Assembly: GCA_028693445.1 (NCBI GenBank)
Contig: JAQUVI010000002.1
Coordinates: 130,971 to 194,970, forward strand
Reading direction: 5' to 3'
Source of the DNA: Candidatus Absconditabacteria bacterium
GTDB taxonomy: Bacteria; Patescibacteriota; Gracilibacteria; Absconditabacterales; Absconditicoccaceae
DNA length: 64,000 nucleotides
Shown here piece after piece: positions 59,942-64,000 of the stretch. Below the pieces are notes generated by a model. It did not search any database, was not told the DNA's origin, and worked only from the letters and a program-made list of their open reading frames with translations. A program made the translations under genes and the position numbers. How positions within the stretch are numbered: position 1 is the stretch's first letter; the number at the start of each line of letters is the position of its first letter.

Positions 59942-61874
59942 TAAAAATAATACTTTCCAGCTCTTTTCTATGTTCTGTAAAATTTTTGTTTTTTAATCGA
60001 ATATCAAAGAAATTGTGACAAAAAGAAATTGTTTCTTCTAGTCATTTTGATTTCATTCCAAGATATGTTTCTATATCTCATTTTTTTAGGATAAAAACAT
60101 TTTTTGAATAAAGAAATTCTATCTTTTCCAAAATAGAGGAGTATTTGTTTGGATATAAATATTTTACAGCATTTACTAATTTAGTATAGTAACGATCTGT
60201 AGTTTCTTTGTCTTTTTTGTGTGTGTGATAAAAAGCTTTTGATTGTTTGTAATAAAAATTTAAATCTTGTTGACTGATAAATCAATAGTCTACTATATTA
60301 TCCCAATCTCATATAAAATACGAATCAATTCAGAATTTTTTGAGAAATGTACTTCGTTTTTTGTAAGATCATTTACCGTTTATGTTAACTATTTCATAAT
60401 TGGTTATTTTTTCTCTATTTTTTTCTCCAGGTTTGTTGTGAAGATATTGCAAATAATGTTCAAAAAAGTATGCATCAATTTCACCTTCTACCATGATTAT
60501 TTTGTCTACGAAAAATATTTTTGCAGCATTTTCAAATTTTAAAATTTGAATTAGACTTGATTCGTCATGTCCTATATTTTTATCAGGTATTTTTATTTGG
60601 GTTTCTCCATTTTTTTTACTAAATCTATATACGTTTGTAATATTTTTTTCGTCAATAAAAATAGGGGAATATGTAGATATGATACATTGAGTTCATATAT
60701 TGTGATTTAACTTTTCTAGCATTTTTGCCAATCTTCTTTGCATTTGTGGATGAAAATGAAGTTCTGGTTCGTCAATTATCAGTAATCAGTCTTTTAGGTC
60801 AAATCAGTAAATAGTTAATAAAATCACCAAAAGAGATTGTTCTCAATTACTTATGCTATGAATTGTTTGCTCTTGATTTAGATTATTTAGAAAAACTAAT
60901 TCTATTTTTCAGTTTTTGTAGGTTGTTTTAAGATTTAAATTTAGATATTTTTTAATACTTTTTTTGAGTGATATATAGAAAAGTGAAGTTTCGAGTTTTT
61001 TTTCTATATTTTCAGTTGTTAATTCTATTTCTTCTTTTTTTTGGTCTCTATTTTTTTCGGAAGTATGTGTTATAATATTGTGGATTTTTTTGATACATAA
61101 AGCATATCATAGTAAGGAATTATTTTCTCTATAATTTTTTTTACTGATAAATTTATTCCAAAGACTATGTTCGGATTCATTTTTTTTAAGATGATAAAAA
61201 TTTCTAGTATTATGAAGATATGTAGATGTGTTTTTTAAAGGATATCGTCATAAATCATCAGATTTTTTTATTTTTTCATTGTAAATTATTATTGCTATTT
61301 GAAATAGTTCTTGGTACATAATATATTCCAAAGCAAATCTATCTACATTATTTTTTTGTTTATTACTAATTTTAGCTATTTTGTTTTTTGTGTCTATTTC
61401 AAATTGAATATGTAGTGTTTGTAGATTTTGTATTTTTTTTGCATCACAAGTTGGAATCTGATATTTTATCTTTGAATAATTTTTTATTATATCAGCAAAT
61501 TGTTTTTGATTTTTTTGTATAAATAACATATTTTCTTTGTCATTATTTCATACATGAAATTCTATATCTACCATAGATGGTTTATCTAAGTAAGAAAAAT
61601 GAGGAAATATATTTTCTAAAGGTCGTTGATTCTCTGTAATAGAGTTTTGGATATTTTTGTTATTTTCTGTATATAAAAAATCCTTTATTAACCCAATTTT
61701 TATTAATTGAGTTGTGATTTCTAAAAAATTAGTCTTTCCAGATCAATTTGGCCCTATCAAAATATTTAGTCATGATTTTTTACTAATATCAAAATGAATT
61801 TTTTTTTCTTCAGAAAAATGTTCTTGGTAGGGAAAGCTTAGAAGATTTGATATATTTGCTGATATTAGTTGCAT
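59919..61874 (-). CDS. OLD-like ATPase with TOPRIM region
   Basis: 651 aa. An ABC-type ATPase of the overcoming-lysogenisation-defect (OLD) type. The N-terminus has Walker A 'LNILIGPNGSGKTNFLEI', a long helical insertion (120-400), signature-like 'SISNGEQSLLVILLTIY' and Walker B 'GLLIIDEPELHFHPQMQRRL'. The C-terminal TOPRIM part shows 'IIMVEGEIDAYFFEHYL' and 'YFIGDWDNIVD', the E and DxD of the nuclease metal site. OLD proteins are nucleases in phage defence (Gabija's GajA is one). No UvrD-like partner is adjacent, so it may be a solitary class 1 OLD. The ATG is at 61874; the end overlaps the convergent gene by 23 bases. Confidence 0.88.
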
Positions 61875-61970
61875 ATCTTTTTGGAGAATAAATAATTCTC
61901 CTTAATTATAGTTGAAATTTTATTTTTTGCAAATTTCTAGTAAAATTTATAAGTAGTTTTCTAGAAAGAT

Positions 61971-62828
61971 TTATTGGCGAATTTTGCTTATTATATCTAT
62001 AATCTTTTTGTTATTTTTTATTTTGTTTCGTTGTTGTTTTGTCCATGGATGATTAATTGCGTGATTCCGTTGTTTTGTTCCTCGTTCTTTTCGTATAGAT
62101 AATTGTCCTGTATCTCTTCGTTCGAAGTATTTAGCTACAAAGTAAACGATAAGCCAAAATGTATTTCCTGTGTGAATTGCAGCAAAAAAGAATGCAATAT
62201 AAGCTATCATTTGTACTTTTTTCCAGTTTTTTTGAAGTTTTTGCATAGCATAATTATTTGAGGTAATTGCGCCTATAGCCAATGTCAAAAGAGCTACCAT
62301 TCCTGATACTATTGCTGTATCGCCTATATTGAAGAATAATGAGAATCCCTGTCTTGCTCGGAAAATTTGCCAAAGCATTCCGTGTGTGAAAAGAAGCCAG
62401 AATGTTGCTATTCCCAATGGTCTTCTGAGTCTCATAAGATAGAGAGAAATGCTATAGATACCATTTTTTAAAAATGGTATAATGTGCTTTGGTATTGCAT
62501 TGCTATTTATTTCTTTTGGATTATTTTTAATTTTTTTTGGAAGTTCTTTGATTATTGAAAGGAAGTATTCCATAGATATCTCCTGAACATTGAGATATTT
62601 TCTTGCCAAAAAAGTGATAGGTTTAATAAATAACACAATAAACAATAGGTTCCATCATCGATTTCCTCGAAATTCTTGTCGTGAAAATCCCGCATTGCCT
62701 GTTGTTGATGCTGCAGAGATAAGTGTGATAATAACTATAACAGGAAGTATATAGTAAATAAATAAGCTACAATGCTTTTCGATTTTTGCCAATGATGCTT
62801 TGGAGAGGAGAGTAGTTAGTTTGTTCAT
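61971..62828 (-). CDS. Ferric-reductase-like transmembrane protein (MsrQ-like)
   Basis: 285 aa from ATG 62828. A TTG at 62885 would add 19 residues. About six transmembrane helices with haem-binding-type histidines in 'LLFTHGMLWQIF' and 'FFFAAIHTGNTFWLIVYF', as in the ferric-reductase-like domain. 'LQKNWKKVQMIAYIAFF' matches the family's 'W..lHrl.Y' helix start. An early segment 'GFS-x-QEF-x-GN-x-GWNLL' carries three CGA codons; reading them as Trp gives a membrane-typical W-rich stretch. The C-terminal cytosolic tail is basic, with CGA and one CGG. Likely electron transfer through the membrane; partner not visible. Confidence 0.83.
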
Positions 62829-62885
62829 AATTTTTGTTATAAATAAAGCGATTATCTTGTATATATATGTCTGGAAAAAAATCAA

Positions 62886-63360
62886 TAGAGGAGTTTTTTG
62901 GCTTTTTGGGTAGAGGAGGACTCCCCCATTTTTGGTCCAGGGGAGGAATTTTATTGTTTTTGCTAAAAAAATCTTATTATTTCCTAAAAATTTTCTTTTT
63001 TAGGGATATTATTTAAAAAAAATTGGAAAATATATAAAAATTCTGATTTTTTTTTTGAAAATTTGGATTATTTTTGTACGAAGAAATTATTCTTCACATC
63101 TGGTCTTTTTTTGATTTGAGGCGATTCAAATTCGTTGATTTTTTATGCTCAGCTGAGCTTTCCTCGACTCGACGAAAATTTTCGTCGAATTTGAATCGCC
63201 TTATCAGTCATAATTGGTGTTTTTGTGGTTATTTTGGATATATAGAGGAGTTTTGTCTGGGAAAATATGTTTTCATAGAGTGCTTTTATTAATCTATATA
63301 GCGTGTATTTTTTGTTTATAATATATTATCTTAAAATTATATTTAAGAATTAGATTTTAT
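62886..63360. repeat. Intergenic region with a large palindromic (cruciform) structure
   Basis: No gene in 475 bp. A perfect 15-bp in inverted repeat (GGCGATTCAAATTCG at 63120-63134, CGAATTTGAATCGCC at 63186-63200) encloses two further perfect palindromes: GCTCAGCTGAGC (63147-63158) and CGACGAAAATTTTCGTCG (63170-63187). To the left is CTCCCCC..GGGGAG at 62931-62947. The GC-rich palindromes stand out in the AT background. Confidence 0.8.
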
Positions 63361-63492
63361 ATGCTAAAACATTCTATTCCTCAGTATATTTCTTTGTTTG
63401 CACAAATTGTTATATATAACCGCAACGTTAAACAAGATACATTGTGCAAAGTTCTAGTATCGATTATTGGAGTATGGTTGCTTCGATGTTAA
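63361..63492 (+). CDS. Possible small protein overlapping an inverted repeat
   Basis: A 43-aa frame from ATG (63361) to TAA (63490-63492), hydrophobic in parts ('LFAQIVIYN', 'LVSIIGVWLL'), ending W-C if CGA is Trp. A TATATT box lies about 20 bases upstream. The frame contains TTTGCACAA / TTGTGCAAA arms (63397-63405 and 63442-63450), so it could instead be a structured RNA. Not recognised. Confidence 0.3.
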   Translation: MLKHSIPQYISLFAQIVIYNRNVKQDTLCKVLVSIIGVWLLRC

Positions 63493-63543
63493 ATTATTTA
63501 ATTAAAAATAACTAATATAATAATAAATTACAAATAATGATGT

Positions 63544-63990
63544 TTATTTTCAATACTTACTTACATCTTTACATATCTTAAAAAATTCTTCTTGAGGAAG
63601 GTTGTTTTTCATTTTGTTGATGATGGTGCAGCATAGGACGATGTTCCCCTTTTCGTATCCTCTATCGTTATCCAATCTATCACAGGAAATTTGCCGTTTG
63701 GTTTTGTCAGATTCTTTGCCTGGTTTGTAGTGGATGAATTCATATTCCATAGGATATCAGCTGTAATAACACTTTCCTTGCTGTTTGTTCCATAGTGTTA
63801 AAAGATCATTTCAGTTTATATTGAATGATATTTTTCTTTTTTTGGCTCATTGCTCCAATTGTTTGATGATGATTTCTATGGCTCATTCTATGGTTTCTCT
63901 TGATTGATTTCTTTTGGAATATATTCTATTTTTTTTGCATTCTTTGCACTCGTAAAGATAGCGATACTTCCCTACTCGATAATTATTCAT
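63544..63990 (-). CDS. HNH-like nuclease or zinc-finger protein (possibly partial)
   Basis: 148 aa from ATG 63990; the frame stays open to the window edge, so it may begin outside. The N-terminal half has 'YECKECKKNRIYSKR' (CxxC), then 'LLTLWNKQQGKCYYSGYPM', 'ISCDRLDNDRGYEKGNIVL' and 'CCTIINKMKNNLPQEEFFK', the layout of HNH homing-type endonucleases with Cys ligands. A CGG sits before 'QISCDRLD'. The stop follows Gly-Lys after 'VSKY'. Such genes are often mobile or free-standing nucleases. Confidence 0.75.
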
Positions 63991-64000
63991 TCGATGAATA

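Noticed and set aside
62828-62885. TTG start for the ferric-reductase-like protein
   Set aside because: An ATG 57 bases downstream gives a normal N-terminus. The longer form is not needed.

Overview
The window is about 64 kb of a very AT-rich bacterial genome that only makes sense with a non-standard genetic code. TGA is a frequent in-frame codon in nearly every gene and falls on invariant glycines, such as the FtsH Walker A loop, the FtsH HELGH metal motif and the Gly-rich tail of a TPM-domain protein. CGA falls on invariant tryptophans: GatB, CAP domain, PAP2, and LamG repeats where TGG and CGA alternate in the same alignment column. As I recall the literature, TGA=Gly is shared by Absconditabacteria (SR1) and Gracilibacteria, while CGA/CGG=Trp has been reported only for Absconditabacteria. 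I therefore read this as an Absconditabacteria-like genome. All gene calls below use TGA=Gly, and CGA is read as Trp in motif discussions.

Layout. (1) 1-605: end of a glycosyltransferase. (2) 607-18697, minus strand: two surface proteins in tandem. One is a giant gene of about 14.1 kb (about 4,705 aa) with four LamG-like modules and many Ig-like repeats. The other has about 1,285 aa. They share a small C-terminal domain. (3) 18902-23006, plus strand: a membrane protein with PKD-like domains, GatC, and a thioredoxin-CcdA fusion. GatB and ClpP follow on the minus strand. (4) 25427-31354: a secreted peptidoglycan-binding protein, a pilin-like protein, LysRS, RNase P RNA, tRNA-Trp, a DUF378-like protein and uracil-DNA glycosylase. 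(5) 31445-42497: MscS, RecG, FtsH, a RicT/PSP1 protein, a TPR protein, a nucleotidyltransferase, DnaB, a TPM-domain protein and LemA. (6) 42608-49907: a probable structured RNA, then an unfamiliar locus made of two small paralogous proteins, a double von Willebrand factor A protein and a 1,080-aa protein. A CAP-domain protein sits between them on the opposite strand. (7) 50039-56258: PAP2 phosphatase, endonuclease III, a tRNA with anticodon CCG, a Holliday-resolvase-like nuclease, type IV pilus ATPase and PilC, a secreted protein and Lgt. (8) 56246-64000: an AbiEi-like regulator, an IscU-like scaffold lacking its third cysteine, small membrane proteins, an HTH/coiled-coil/tail-anchored protein, an OLD-like ATPase with a TOPRIM region, a ferric-reductase-like membrane protein, a large palindromic intergenic region and an HNH-like nuclease at the edge.

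Functionally the window mixes housekeeping genes with a large cell-surface programme: giant adhesin-like proteins, type IV pilus parts, lipoprotein and disulfide chemistry, and secreted CAP and peptidoglycan-binding proteins. That fits an episymbiotic or predatory life attached to other bacteria, which is an inference from family knowledge. Shine-Dalgarno sequences are nearly absent. TATAAT-like boxes often lie only a few bases to about 30 bases before the start codon, so short or leaderless transcripts are likely.
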